From positions 9,693,501 to 9,757,500 of the forward strand of contig NZ_CP121668.1 of the NCBI RefSeq assembly GCF_029714425.1: a DNA stretch of 64,000 bases, written 5' to 3'. The stretch comes from Bradyrhizobium sp. CB2312. Lineage in GTDB: Bacteria; Pseudomonadota; Alphaproteobacteria; Rhizobiales; Xanthobacteraceae. The translations under genes and the position numbers were made by a program. Shown one piece after another: positions 9,813 through 18,616 of this stretch. Position 1 is the stretch's first letter. Each line of letters begins with the position of its first letter. The notes beneath the pieces were generated by a model that had not been told where the DNA came from, made no database searches, and saw only the letters and a program-made list of their open reading frames with translations.

Positions 9813-10784
9813 CTAATTCGTCGGCAGCGGGACCTGGTCGTCGATCAGCGCATCTAGCGTCGCCTTCACGTCGACCTTGGCGTCGACGACGCCGGCTTGC
9901 TGGAGCGCGAGGCCGGCGGCGAGGATCGACTCGCGCTGGGGCGCGCCGATGCGGCTGTGGGTCAGCTCGGTGCGCTCCTTGAGCTGCTTGTCGACGACGG
10001 CCTCGGGCAGCTTCGTCACGGCGATGAAGGTCTTCTTCAGCTCGTCGTAATTCGCCAGCGAATATTTTCGCGCCTCCTCATATACCGCAAGCACGCGGCG
10101 GGCGGCGTCGGGATAGTCCTTCAAGAACTGCTCGCGCACATTGAGGATGCCCCAGGTGTTGGCGTCGGCCTTGCGATAGAACAGCTTTGCGCCCTCCTCG
10201 ACCTCGGCCTGCGCCATCATCGGATCGAGACCGGCCCAGGCATCGACGTCGCCGCGGATCAGCGCGGTCTTGCCGTCGGCGTGCTGGAGCAGCACCGGCG
10301 TGATGTCCTTTTCGGTGAGACCGGCACCCAGCAGCGCGCGCACCAGGAAGATGTGCGGATCGGTGCCGCGCGTCACCGCGACGCGCTTGCCTTTGAGATC
10401 AGCGACATCAGCGATCTTGGAATCCTTGCCCGTCACCAGCGCGGTCCATTCGGGGCGCGAATAGACATAGATCGACTTGATCGGGTTACCGTTGATGCGC
10501 GCGACCAGCGCCGCCGAGCCGGCGGTCGAGCCGAAATCGATCGAGCCGGCGTTGAGGAATTCGAGCGCCTTGTTGGAGCCGGCCGACTGCACCCAGGTGA
10601 TGGTGATGCCGTCCTTGGCGAACTCCTTCTCCAGAAGTCCCTTCTGCTTCAGGACCATCGACACCGGATTGTAGGTCGCCCAGTCGATGCGGATTTCCTT
10701 GAGCGGATCCGCCGCCTTTGCCGCGGGGGTCGCGGCGAGCGCAATGGCTCCCGCGAGCAGAATGCGTCGTGTCATCCAGGTCAT
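9813..10784 (-). CDS. ABC transporter substrate-binding protein, aliphatic sulfonate/nitrate type
   Basis: 323-aa periplasmic binding protein of the SsuA/TauA/NrtA fold. The start is set by a strong ribosome site GGAGGAGA (10791-10798) placed 6 nt before ATG at 10782-10784; the upstream ATG at 10806-10808 would include that site in the coding region. A signal peptide is visible in MTRRILLAGAIALAATPAAKAAD, with cleavage probably after AKA. Motifs such as DWATYNPVSMVLKQKGLLE, GSIDFGSTAGSAAL and KGKRVAVTRGTDPHIFLVRALL are typical of the sulfonate-binding group. The substrate is not proven; no monooxygenase gene (ssuD or tauD) lies beside it. Confidence 0.9.
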   Translation of the reverse strand: MTWMTRRILLAGAIALAATPAAKAADPLKEIRIDWATYNPVSMVLKQKGLLEKEFAKDGITITWVQSAGSNKALEFLNAGSIDFGSTAGSAALVARINGNPIKSIYVYSRPEWTALVTGKDSKIADVADLKGKRVAVTRGTDPHIFLVRALLGAGLTEKDITPVLLQHADGKTALIRGDVDAWAGLDPMMAQAEVEEGAKLFYRKADANTWGILNVREQFLKDYPDAARRVLAVYEEARKYSLANYDELKKTFIAVTKLPEAVVDKQLKERTELTHSRIGAPQRESILAAGLALQQAGVVDAKVDVKATLDALIDDQVPLPTN

Positions 10785-10805
10785 ACCCAGTCTCCTCCAA
10801 AACTT

Positions 10806-10820
10806 CATTGTTTTTCAATG
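10806..10820. promoter_or_regulatory. Candidate operator: inverted repeat CATTG-N5-CAATG
   Basis: A perfect 5-5-5 dyad with an all-T/A spacer, 22-36 bp upstream of the start of the binding-protein gene and inside its leader. The surrounding stretch 10800-10830 is unusually AT-rich for this genome. The position fits a repressor operator or a leader element, but no regulator gene is adjacent. Confidence 0.35.
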
Positions 10821-10989
10821 AGTTATATCTAGAGGTCAACGAGAAAATCCGCCCCTTGAAAGCGTGGCGGCCGAGAACAGATTTGCCCAAAGCCGCACCT
10901 TTCCAGCATGGAACGACTATTGCCTGAGAATGGCGGGTGACAGCGCCTGTCACCTCTTATATCCGATGAGACTCTATATTCGGTGAGAC

Positions 10990-13779
10990 ATGGACAGCGT
11001 CGCGACTGAGCAGAAGCCTGAGGTGGACGATCGTTTCGATACCGCGCGGATCACCGTCGCGGTCGATGCCCTTGCCGAAAAGCATGAAGGACGCGAGGAC
11101 GCGTTCCGCACCGCGGTCGCACAACTGCTCAAGGCCGAGCTGATCGCGGCGCGCGCCGCGGCGCAGGCGATCCTGCTGAAGGACCGTCACGGAAGGCGCT
11201 GTGCCGAGCGGCTGTGCCATGTGCAGGACGAGATCATCCGCATCCTCTATTCGGCAGCAACCCGCCATCTCTACCGCTCGCCGATTCCGAGTGGTGCCGA
11301 GCGCATGGCGGTGGTCGCGACCGGCGGCTATGGCCGCGGCCTGATGGCGCCCGAGTCCGACATCGATCTGCTCTTCATCCTGCCCTACAAGCAGACCGCC
11401 TGGGGCGAGCAGGTCGCCGAAGCCATTCTCTATTGCCTGTGGGACATGGGGTTGAAGGTCGGCCATGCCACGCGCTCGGTCGACGAATCGATCCGCCAGG
11501 CGCGCGGCGACATGACCATCCGCACCGCGATCCTGGAGACGCGCTTCCTCACCGGCGACCAGCCGCTCTACGACGAGCTGGTCGAGCGCTTCGACAAGGA
11601 AGTGGTGCAGGGCACCGCGTCCGAATTCGTCACCGCGAAGCTCGCCGAGCGCGAGGAGCGGCACCGTCGCGGCGGCCAGTCGCGCTATCTGGTCGAGCCC
11701 AACGTCAAGGACGGCAAGGGCGCGCTGCGCGACCTGCACACGCTGTTCTGGATTGCCAAATACGTCTATCGCGTGCGCGACACCGACGAGCTGGTCGAGC
11801 GCGGCGTCTTCGACGCGCAGGAATACCGCACCTTCCGCCGCTGCGCCGATTTCCTCTGGTCGGTGCGCTGCAATCTGCATTTCTACTGCGGCCGCGCCGA
11901 GGAGCGCCTCTCTTTCGACCTCCAGCGCGAGATCGCGATCCGGCTCGGCTACACCTCGCATCCCGGCATGCAGGACGTCGAGCGCTTCATGAAGCACTAC
12001 TTCCTGGTCGCCAAGGACGTCGGCAACCTCACCGCCATCCTCTGTGCCAAGCTCGAGGACCAGCAGGCCAAGCCAGCGCCGGTCTTGAGCCGGATGATGG
12101 CGCGGCTGCGCCCGACGCCGGTGAAGCGGCGCGTGCCTGATAGCGACGACTTCATCGTCGACAACAACCGCATCAACGTCGCCGCACCCGACGTCTTCAA
12201 GCACGATCCGGTCAACCTGATCCGCATCTTCCGCCTCGCGCAGAAGAACAACCTCGCCTTCCATCCGGACGCGATGCGCGACGTGACACGCTCGCTCGGC
12301 CTGATCAACGCGCAGCTGCGCGAGAACTCCGAGGCCAACCGGCTGTTCATGGAGATCCTGACCTCCGACAATGCGGAGATCGTGCTGCGGCGGATGAACG
12401 AGACCGGCGTGCTCGGCCACTTCATCCGCGCCTTCGGCAAGATCGTCTCGATGATGCAGTTCAACATGTATCATCACTACACCGTCGACGAGCACCTGAT
12501 CCGCTGCATCGGCTTCCTCCAGGACATCGAGCGCGGCGGCATCGAGGAGTTCACGCTCGCCAGCGACCTGATGCGCAAGACCCGCCCCGAGCACCGCGCG
12601 GTGATCTACATCGCCACGCTGCTGCACGACGTCGCCAAGGGCCGGCCCGAGGATCACTCGATCGCCGGCGCCAAGGTCGCGCGCCGACTGTGCCCGCGGC
12701 TCGGCTTCAGTCCGGCCGACACCGAGCTCGTGGCCTGGCTGATCGAGGAGCACCTCACGATGTCCACGGTCGCGCAGTCGCGCGACCTTTCGGATCGCAA
12801 GACCATCGAGAATTTCGCCGCCGTGGTGCAGTCGGTCGAGCAGATGAAGCTGCTCACCATCCTGACCACCGCCGACATCCGCGGCGTCGGTCCGGGCGTC
12901 TGGAACGGCTGGAAAGCGCAGCTGCTGCGTTCGCTGTATTACGAGACCGAGCCGGTGCTGACCGGCGGCTTCTCGGAAGTCGATCGCGGCAAGCGCCTCA
13001 CGGCCGCCTACGCCGAATTCCGCAACGCCTTCGCCGAATGGCCGGCGGACGAGCTCGATGCCTATATCGCCCGGCACTATCCGGCCTACTGGCTCAAGGT
13101 CGAGCTGCCGCGAAAGATCCGCCACGCCCGCTTCGTGCGCTCGAGCGAGCAGGCCGGCCACAAGCTCGCGATCAATGTCGGCTTCGACGAGGTGCGCGGC
13201 GTCACCGAGCTGACGATCTTCGCAGCCGACCATCCCTGGCTGCTCTCGATCATCGCCGGTGCCTGCGCCTCGGCCGGCGCCAACATCGTCGACGCCCAGA
13301 TCTACACCACGACCGACGGCCGCGCGCTCGACACCATCTCGATCTCCAGGGAATACGACCGCGACGAGGACGAGGGACGGCGCGCCACGCGGATCGGCGA
13401 GATGATCGAGGACGTGCTGGAAGGCAAGCTGCGCCTGCCCGAGGTGGTGGCGCGGCGCACCGTGCGCAGCAAGGCGCGGCCGTTCGTGATCGAGCCGGAG
13501 GTGACCATCAACAACCAATGGTCCGACCGCTACACCGTGATCGAGGTCTCCGGCCTCGACCGGCCCGGCCTGCTCTATGAGCTGACCACCGCGATCTCGA
13601 AGCTCAACCTCAACATTGCGTCAGCCCATGTCGCGACCTTCGGCGAGCGAGCCCGCGACGTGTTCTACGTTACCGACCTCCTGGGCGCACAGATCAATGC
13701 GCCGACGCGGCAGTCCGCGATCAAGAGCGCGCTGACCCATGTAATGGCCGGCGACAAGGCGGTGCAGCCGGCGGCGTGA
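10990..13779 (+). CDS. glnD: [Protein-PII] uridylyltransferase / uridylyl-removing enzyme GlnD
   Basis: 929-aa bifunctional nitrogen sensor that uridylylates PII proteins (GlnB/GlnK) when glutamine is low and removes UMP when glutamine is high. The nucleotidyltransferase motif GGYGRG is at residues 112-117, with metal ligands Asp124 and Asp126 in SDIDLLF. The linker region is followed by an HD hydrolase domain with LLHDVAKGRPEDHS near 543. Two ACT glutamine-binding domains follow at about 745-815 and 853-925 (DRPGLLYELTTAISKLNLNI). The length is normal for the family. It is monocistronic, with a short leader that repeats GATGAGAC / GGTGAGAC just before the ATG. Confidence 0.97.
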   Translation: MDSVATEQKPEVDDRFDTARITVAVDALAEKHEGREDAFRTAVAQLLKAELIAARAAAQAILLKDRHGRRCAERLCHVQDEIIRILYSAATRHLYRSPIPSGAERMAVVATGGYGRGLMAPESDIDLLFILPYKQTAWGEQVAEAILYCLWDMGLKVGHATRSVDESIRQARGDMTIRTAILETRFLTGDQPLYDELVERFDKEVVQGTASEFVTAKLAEREERHRRGGQSRYLVEPNVKDGKGALRDLHTLFWIAKYVYRVRDTDELVERGVFDAQEYRTFRRCADFLWSVRCNLHFYCGRAEERLSFDLQREIAIRLGYTSHPGMQDVERFMKHYFLVAKDVGNLTAILCAKLEDQQAKPAPVLSRMMARLRPTPVKRRVPDSDDFIVDNNRINVAAPDVFKHDPVNLIRIFRLAQKNNLAFHPDAMRDVTRSLGLINAQLRENSEANRLFMEILTSDNAEIVLRRMNETGVLGHFIRAFGKIVSMMQFNMYHHYTVDEHLIRCIGFLQDIERGGIEEFTLASDLMRKTRPEHRAVIYIATLLHDVAKGRPEDHSIAGAKVARRLCPRLGFSPADTELVAWLIEEHLTMSTVAQSRDLSDRKTIENFAAVVQSVEQMKLLTILTTADIRGVGPGVWNGWKAQLLRSLYYETEPVLTGGFSEVDRGKRLTAAYAEFRNAFAEWPADELDAYIARHYPAYWLKVELPRKIRHARFVRSSEQAGHKLAINVGFDEVRGVTELTIFAADHPWLLSIIAGACASAGANIVDAQIYTTTDGRALDTISISREYDRDEDEGRRATRIGEMIEDVLEGKLRLPEVVARRTVRSKARPFVIEPEVTINNQWSDRYTVIEVSGLDRPGLLYELTTAISKLNLNIASAHVATFGERARDVFYVTDLLGAQINAPTRQSAIKSALTHVMAGDKAVQPAA

Positions 13780-13807
13780 AGCTGGTTGCGCGCATCTCTT
13801 TCCCTTC

Positions 13808-13906
13808 GTCATTCCGGGGCGCCGCGTAGCGGCGAGCCCGGAATCCACATCCACCAGCCGGGGTTATGGATTCCGGGCCTGGCCCTTCGGGCCCTCCCGG
13901 AATGAC
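13808..13906. repeat. Dispersed palindromic repeat, family A (short form)
   Basis: Arms GTCATTCCGGGGCGCCGCG and CTCCCGGAATGAC with the inner pair around ATCCACATCC / GGTTATGGAT. It fills the gap between the convergent glnD and ogt genes. Confidence 0.88.
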
Positions 13907-13935
13907 GAGTGGAGAGATTGGCCTGCATCAGGCCT

Positions 13936-14466
13936 TTAAATCTCCACCCCCTCATGCCGCAGCAGCCACCTCTTCCGCTCCAGCCCGCCGCCATATTTCA
14001 CCAGCGAGCCATCCGCGCCGATCAGTCGGTGGCATGGCAGCACGACGCTGATCGGGTTGGAGCCGTTGGCGTGGCCGACGGCGCGAATGGCCTTCGGCAT
14101 CTCGATCCTGGCGGCCATCGCGCCGTAGCTCATCGTCGTGCCGGCGGGAATCTTCGCCAGCGCGGTCCAGACCTTCTGCTGGAACGGCGTGCCGGCGATC
14201 CGCCATGCGATGCTTGAGAGCTGGCCGAGATCACCTTCGAAATAATTCGACAGCGCCGTCCGCATCTGGGTGGGCGCAGGCCGATCGGCCAGATCCACCG
14301 CGCCGTAGCGCAGGCGCAACAGCTCGCGCATGCGGTGCTCGTAATCCTCCCAATCGAGCGCACGAAGATTGCCCTCGGCATCGGTGACGAGCAGCGCGAC
14401 CCCTATCGGTGTCGGCAGGCGATCGAGGCGGAAGCTTACAGACGGTCTGGTTGATCGAGCGGGCAT
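13936..14466 (-). CDS. ogt: Methylated-DNA--[protein]-cysteine S-methyltransferase
   Basis: 176-aa suicide repair protein that moves the methyl group from O6-methylguanine to its own cysteine. The acceptor is Cys145 in the invariant VLPCHRLIGADGSL, and the helix-turn-helix/arginine-finger segment MSYGAMAARIEMPKAIRAVG precedes it. It is of the short Ogt type, with no AdaA/AdaB fusion. The start is taken as ATG 14464-14466; GTG at 14488-14490 would add eight residues. It is convergent with glnD and divergent from the DUF1304 gene, with which it shares a ~90-bp promoter region. Confidence 0.93.
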   Translation of the reverse strand: MPARSTRPSVSFRLDRLPTPIGVALLVTDAEGNLRALDWEDYEHRMRELLRLRYGAVDLADRPAPTQMRTALSNYFEGDLGQLSSIAWRIAGTPFQQKVWTALAKIPAGTTMSYGAMAARIEMPKAIRAVGHANGSNPISVVLPCHRLIGADGSLVKYGGGLERKRWLLRHEGVEI

Positions 14467-14558
14467 TGCGGCACCATGGCGTCGAAACACAGCATCGCGT
14501 TTGCCATGGCGGCCGTGCTAACGTCCACCCGAAAGCTGACGCTTTGGGGGAGCTCACC

Positions 14559-14924
14559 TTGATTCTAATCGCCAATATCCTGGTGGCGCTGGTCGCCGCA
14601 CTGCACGCCTACTTCCTGGTCCTGGAGATGTTCCTCTGGACCAAGCCGATGGGTTTGAAGGTGTTTCGCAACACGCCTGAGAAGGCCGAGATCACGAAAG
14701 TGCTCGCCGCCAACCAGGGACTCTATAACGGCTTCCTCGTCGCCGGCCTGATCTGGGGTCTGGTCCACGGCAATCCGGCGTTCGCGTTCCAGATCAAGGT
14801 TTTCTTCCTGCTCTGCGTGATCGTGGCCGGGGCTTACGGTGCAGCGACCGTCAGCACGCGCATCCTGATCGTGCAGGCGCTGCCAGCGGCGGTCGCCTTG
14901 GCTGCATTGTTCCTGGCCCAATAG
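14559..14924 (+). CDS. DUF1304 family small membrane protein
   Basis: 121 aa with four membrane segments and no known function. The start is the TTG at 14559-14561, decided by the ribosome site GGGGGAG 6 nt upstream and by the normal ~120-residue length of DUF1304 proteins; the longer open frame lacks such a site. The characteristic N-terminal part is AALHAYFLVLEMFLWTKPMG, followed by NQGLYNGFLVAGLIWG. The family is widespread in bacteria and is often found as a single gene, as here. Confidence 0.88.
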   Translation: MILIANILVALVAALHAYFLVLEMFLWTKPMGLKVFRNTPEKAEITKVLAANQGLYNGFLVAGLIWGLVHGNPAFAFQIKVFFLLCVIVAGAYGAATVSTRILIVQALPAAVALAALFLAQ

Positions 14925-15069
14925 TCCTGACCTGAGACGCTACAACGCCCGCCGCGATCCTTGCGCGGCACCTCGCGTTCCTCCACACTCTCCGGCAGCG
15001 ATGGCGACCGTTGCAATCAACGGGAAAAGACCGTCGGCCGGAAAATCCCGTCAGGAGGAACATCCCAAC

Positions 15070-16296
15070 ATGAAGACTCGCAGAGCCTATCTAGCTGCCA
15101 CGGCGGCGCTCGCCTTTGCGTTCTCCGCCAACCAAGCCCTCGCACAGAAGAAGTACGATACCGGTGCGAGCGACACCGAGATCAAGATCGGCCAGACCGT
15201 GCCGTTCTCCGGCGCCTACTCCGTCTACGCCAATATCGGCAAGACCCAGGCCGCCTACTTCAAGATGATCAATGATCAAGGCGGCATCAACGGCCGCAAG
15301 ATCAACCTGATCCAGTATGACGACGCTTATTCGCCGCCGAAGACGGTCGAGCAGGTGCGCAAGCTCGTCGAAGGCGACGAGGTGCTGTTCACCTTCCAGA
15401 TCATCGGCACCGCCGCCAACGCCGCGGTGCAGAAATATCTCAACGGCAAGAAGATCCCGCAGCTGCTCGCCTCGACCGGCGCTGCGCGCTTCAACGATCC
15501 GCAAAACTATCCCTGGACCATCGCCTACAATCCCAACTACGTGTCCGAGGGACGGATCTACGCGAAGTACATTCTCAAGGAGCATCCCAACGCCAAGATC
15601 GGCGTGCTCTACCAGAACGACGACATGGGCCGCGACTATCTCGCGGGCCTCAAGAGCGGCCTCGGCGACAAGGCCGCCAGCATGATCGTCGGCGAGGTCT
15701 CCTACGAGGTCACCGATCCCACGGTGGATTCGCAGGTGGTGAAGCTGAAGTCGATGGGCGTCGATCTGTTCTATGATGCCTCGACGCCCAAATTCGCGGC
15801 GCAGGCGATCAAGAAGCTCGCCGACCTCGGCTGGACGCCGGTGCATATCCTCGACATCAATGCGAGCCCGATCTCGGCGACTTTGAAGCCGGCCGGCCTC
15901 GACATCTCCAAGGGCATCATCTCGACCCAATACGGCAAGGAGCCGGGCGATCCGCAGTGGAAGGACGATCCCGGCGTGAAGGCGTTCTTCGCCTTCATGG
16001 ACAAGTATTTCCCTGAAGGAGACAAGCTCAACACCGTCAACACCTATGCCTATTCGGTGGCGGAGCTGCTGGTGCAGGTGCTGAAGCAGTGCGGCGACGA
16101 CCTGTCGCGCGAGAACGTGATGAAGCAGGTCGCCAACATCAAGGACTTCACCCCGAGCTTCGCGCTGCCCGGCATCAAGATCAACACCGGGCCGAACGAC
16201 TACCGCGTCAACAAGCAGATGCAGATGATGAAGTTCAACGGCGAACGCTGGGAGCTGTTCGGACCGATCATCGAGGACACGGGTCCGTCGGGTTAG
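15070..16296 (+). CDS. Periplasmic substrate-binding protein, branched-chain amino acid type (paralogue 1)
   Basis: 408-aa type I periplasmic binding protein (LivJ/LivK-like fold). The ribosome site AGGAGG lies 11 nt before ATG 15070. A signal peptide is visible (MKTRRAYLAATAALAFAFSANQALA, then QKKYD). The mature part begins GASDTEIKIGQTVPFSGAYS, normal for the 'hydrophobic amino-acid uptake' family. No permease or ATPase gene lies beside it, so it must use a transporter encoded elsewhere or act as a sensor. The next gene is a close paralogue (about three quarters identical by eye) with a partly shared leader, which marks a tandem duplication. Confidence 0.9.
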   Translation: MKTRRAYLAATAALAFAFSANQALAQKKYDTGASDTEIKIGQTVPFSGAYSVYANIGKTQAAYFKMINDQGGINGRKINLIQYDDAYSPPKTVEQVRKLVEGDEVLFTFQIIGTAANAAVQKYLNGKKIPQLLASTGAARFNDPQNYPWTIAYNPNYVSEGRIYAKYILKEHPNAKIGVLYQNDDMGRDYLAGLKSGLGDKAASMIVGEVSYEVTDPTVDSQVVKLKSMGVDLFYDASTPKFAAQAIKKLADLGWTPVHILDINASPISATLKPAGLDISKGIISTQYGKEPGDPQWKDDPGVKAFFAFMDKYFPEGDKLNTVNTYAYSVAELLVQVLKQCGDDLSRENVMKQVANIKDFTPSFALPGIKINTGPNDYRVNKQMQMMKFNGERWELFGPIIEDTGPSG

Positions 16297-16659
16297 TTCG
16301 TCTCTTAGGCGGCAGCGGACGCTCTCTCGCTCCCTCCCCCCTTGCGGGAGGGTTGGGGAGAGGGGCGCCACACGGCAAGGCCTGTCGATCATGCCGTGAC
16401 CGCGCTCTCCTCGCATTCGACTGCTGCGTCTGCGCTTCAAAGCACTGCTCTCGCCCGCGGCGACCCGTCTCCCTAGCCCTCCCCCGCAAGGGGGGAGGGA
16501 ACGCAGCGGAGTGCGGGGCTGAAGTAATGCCTCTACGAACGGCTCGCCACGCCCACCTTGCGTCGCAGCAATCGTTCCTCCACACTCCTCCTCAGCGATG
16601 GCATCGGGCGCGCAGTGCGCCCGGCAGACCGTCGGAAAAACAAGCTGAGGAAATTGCGA
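16297..16659. other. Intergenic region with G/C-rich inverted repeat (family G) and paralogue leader
   Basis: 363 bp between the two binding-protein genes. Positions about 16330-16502 hold a pair of C-rich/G-rich hairpins (CCCTCCCCCC..GGGAGGG and CCCTCCCCCGCAAGGGG) of a dispersed type also seen at 38.6 and 52.7 kb. From 16574 the leader GTTCCTCCACACTC repeats the one at 14977-14990 upstream of paralogue 1. I see no gene in it. Confidence 0.6.
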
Positions 16660-17886
16660 ATGAGGAATGGAATTCTGCATCTGGCCACGGCGACGGCGCT
16701 GACCCTCGCGCTGTCGATCTCTGCGGCCAATGCCCAGAAAAAATATGATCCGGGCGCGAGCGACACCGAGATCAAGGTCGGACAGACCGTGCCGTTCTCG
16801 GGACCGGCGTCGGCCTATGCGTCGATCGGCAAGACCCAGGCCGCCTATTTCAAGATGATCAACGACCAGGGCGGCATCAACGGCCGTAAGATCAATTTGA
16901 TCCAGTATGACGATGCCTATTCGCCGCCGAAGGCCGTGGAGCAGGTGCGCAAGCTCGTCGAGAGCGACGAGGTGCTGCTGACCTTCCAGATCATCGGCAC
17001 GCCCTCGAACGCGGCCGTGCAGAAATATCTCAATGCCAAGAAGGTACCGCAACTGTTCGCGGCGACCGGCGCCTCGAAGTTCACGGATCCCAAGAATTTC
17101 CCGTGGACCATGGGCTACAACCCGAACTACTTCGTCGAAGGCCGCATCTACGGCCAGTACATCATAAAGGAGCATCCGAACGCCAAGATCGGCGTGCTCT
17201 ATCAGAATGACGACCTCGGCAAGGACTATCTGAACGGCCTCAAGGCCGGCCTCGGCGACAAGGCCGCCAAGATGATCGTGACCGAAGCATCCTACGAGGT
17301 CTCCGATCCGACCGTGGATTCGCAGATCCTCAAGATCAAGGACGCCGGCGCCGATCTGTTCTTCAGCGCCACCACGCCGAAGCAGGCGGCACAGGCGATC
17401 AAGAAGATCGCCGAGCTCGGCTGGCATCCGGTGCAGATCGTCGACATCAACGCCACCTCGGTCGGCGCGGTGATGAAGCCGGCGGGGCTCGAGGCCGCCA
17501 AGGGCGTCATCAGCGTCAATTACGGCAAGGATCCGCTCGATCCGACCTGGAAGGACGACGCCGGCATGAAGCGCTATCTCGACTTCATGGCGAAGTATTA
17601 TCCCGACGGCGACAAGGATTCGAACTTCAACACCTACGGCTACGGCACCGCCCAGCTGCTTGCCCACGTGCTCCAGCAGTGCGGCGACAACCTGACGCGC
17701 GAGAACGTCATGAAGCAGGCGGCCTCGCTGAAGGACGTCACCGGCGACATCGCTCTACCCGGCATCAAGGCCAACACCTCGGCCACCGACTACCGGGTCA
17801 ACAAGCAGCTTCAGATGATGAAGTTCAACGGCGAGCGCTGGGAGCTGTTCGGCCCGATCCTGGAGGATGCGGGGCCGGCGGGTTAG
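16660..17886 (+). CDS. Periplasmic substrate-binding protein, branched-chain amino acid type (paralogue 2)
   Basis: 408 aa, exactly the same length as paralogue 1. A signal peptide ends near ISAANA, followed by QKKYDPGASDTEIKVGQTVPFSG. Long blocks are shared with paralogue 1 (GKTQAAYFKMINDQGG, INGRKINLIQYDDAYSPPK, RVNKQ.QMMKFNGERWELFG), while the ligand-facing segments differ (GTPSNAAV against GTAANAAV; SVNYGKDPLDPTW against STQYGKEPGDPQW). This suggests divergence of ligand after duplication. A ribosome-like site TGAGGAA precedes the ATG. It has its own leader, so the two may be regulated separately. Confidence 0.9.
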   Translation: MRNGILHLATATALTLALSISAANAQKKYDPGASDTEIKVGQTVPFSGPASAYASIGKTQAAYFKMINDQGGINGRKINLIQYDDAYSPPKAVEQVRKLVESDEVLLTFQIIGTPSNAAVQKYLNAKKVPQLFAATGASKFTDPKNFPWTMGYNPNYFVEGRIYGQYIIKEHPNAKIGVLYQNDDLGKDYLNGLKAGLGDKAAKMIVTEASYEVSDPTVDSQILKIKDAGADLFFSATTPKQAAQAIKKIAELGWHPVQIVDINATSVGAVMKPAGLEAAKGVISVNYGKDPLDPTWKDDAGMKRYLDFMAKYYPDGDKDSNFNTYGYGTAQLLAHVLQQCGDNLTRENVMKQAASLKDVTGDIALPGIKANTSATDYRVNKQLQMMKFNGERWELFGPILEDAGPAG

Positions 17887-17912
17887 TTCTCGGAAACAAC
17901 TTCCTCGACGAC

Positions 17913-17996
17913 GTCATGCCCGGGCTTGTCCCGGGCATCCACCTTCTTGGGGCGACAACGGAAGGCGTGGATGGCCGGGTCAAGCCCGGCCATGAC
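17913..17996. repeat. Dispersed inverted repeat, family F (GTCATGCCCGGGCTTG type)
   Basis: Imperfect dyad of two hairpins: GTCATGCCCGGGCTTGTCCC and GGCCGGGTCAAGCCCGGCC, ending CATGAC. It lies between the convergent paralogue 2 and DUF1330 genes and may terminate both. Confidence 0.8.
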
Positions 17997-18023
17997 GATG
18001 GAGAGAGATTCGCCCAATGGCAT

Positions 18024-18449
18024 TCACTCCGGTATCTCCCCAAAATTCTTGCCCACCGGCAGCACGGCGTGGCGGATCAGGCGCGAGTCCTCCACCGCCG
18101 CCTGCCGGTGCTTCACCGCCTCGCGATAGACGGGATCGCGGATCATCTCGACGAAGGCGGCGACGCTCGGGTATTCCGCGATGAAGCAATGGTCCCAGCG
18201 CTCCTCCTGCGGGCCGATCAGCATCAGCTCGAATTTGCCCTGCCAGACGATGCGACCGCCGAGGCGTTCGAACACCGGACCGCTCTCCCGGCCATAGGCC
18301 GCATAGGCTTCCGCGCCGCTGGCCTTGCGGCCATCGGGATAGGCGGCTTCCTTCCGCAACCGGACCAGGTTGAGCATGTGGATCGGACCCGGGCGGTCGT
18401 TGTCCCGGAACTGTGCGAAAATCTCCTTGGTCGGATCGATGTGGCCCAT
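18024..18449 (-). CDS. DUF1330 domain protein
   Basis: 141-aa small cytoplasmic protein of the dimeric ferredoxin-like DUF1330 family; the function is unknown. The typical family pattern is seen in PGPIHMLNLVRLRKEA, the central AYAAYGRESGPVFERLGGRIVW and the C-terminal EYPSVAAFVEMIRDPVYREAVKHRQAAVEDSRLIR. ATG 18447-18449 is preferred because GAGGGAGA lies directly before it; ATG at 18471-18473 has no such site. It stands alone and is divergent from the penicillin-binding-protein gene. Confidence 0.85.
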   Translation of the reverse strand: MGHIDPTKEIFAQFRDNDRPGPIHMLNLVRLRKEAAYPDGRKASGAEAYAAYGRESGPVFERLGGRIVWQGKFELMLIGPQEERWDHCFIAEYPSVAAFVEMIRDPVYREAVKHRQAAVEDSRLIRHAVLPVGKNFGEIPE

Positions 18450-18616
18450 GCGATCTCCCTCTTCTTTACGCATTCGATCCTAACTCCAACGCCCGCGAAG
18501 CGGAACTGCGGCGGGCGAAGGCCGCATCTCCTAATCGCGCGTTAACGCCGGGGTAACCGGGCCTTAAACAGCGACCGCTAGCGTGCGGCGGGGCGGTCTG
18601 ACCGGGCGTTTTGCGT

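Noticed and set aside
10957..13518. 853-codon open frame opposite glnD
   Set aside because: Antisense shadow of glnD, with no recognisable protein content.
15257..15275. ATGATCAATGATCAA resembling an FNR/FixK box
   Set aside because: The half sites are 5 bp apart instead of 4, the first half is ATGAT, and it lies inside a coding region.
15091..17667. 858-codon open frame opposite both binding-protein genes
   Set aside because: It crosses two convincing genes and an intergenic repeat on the other strand, and has shadow-like composition.
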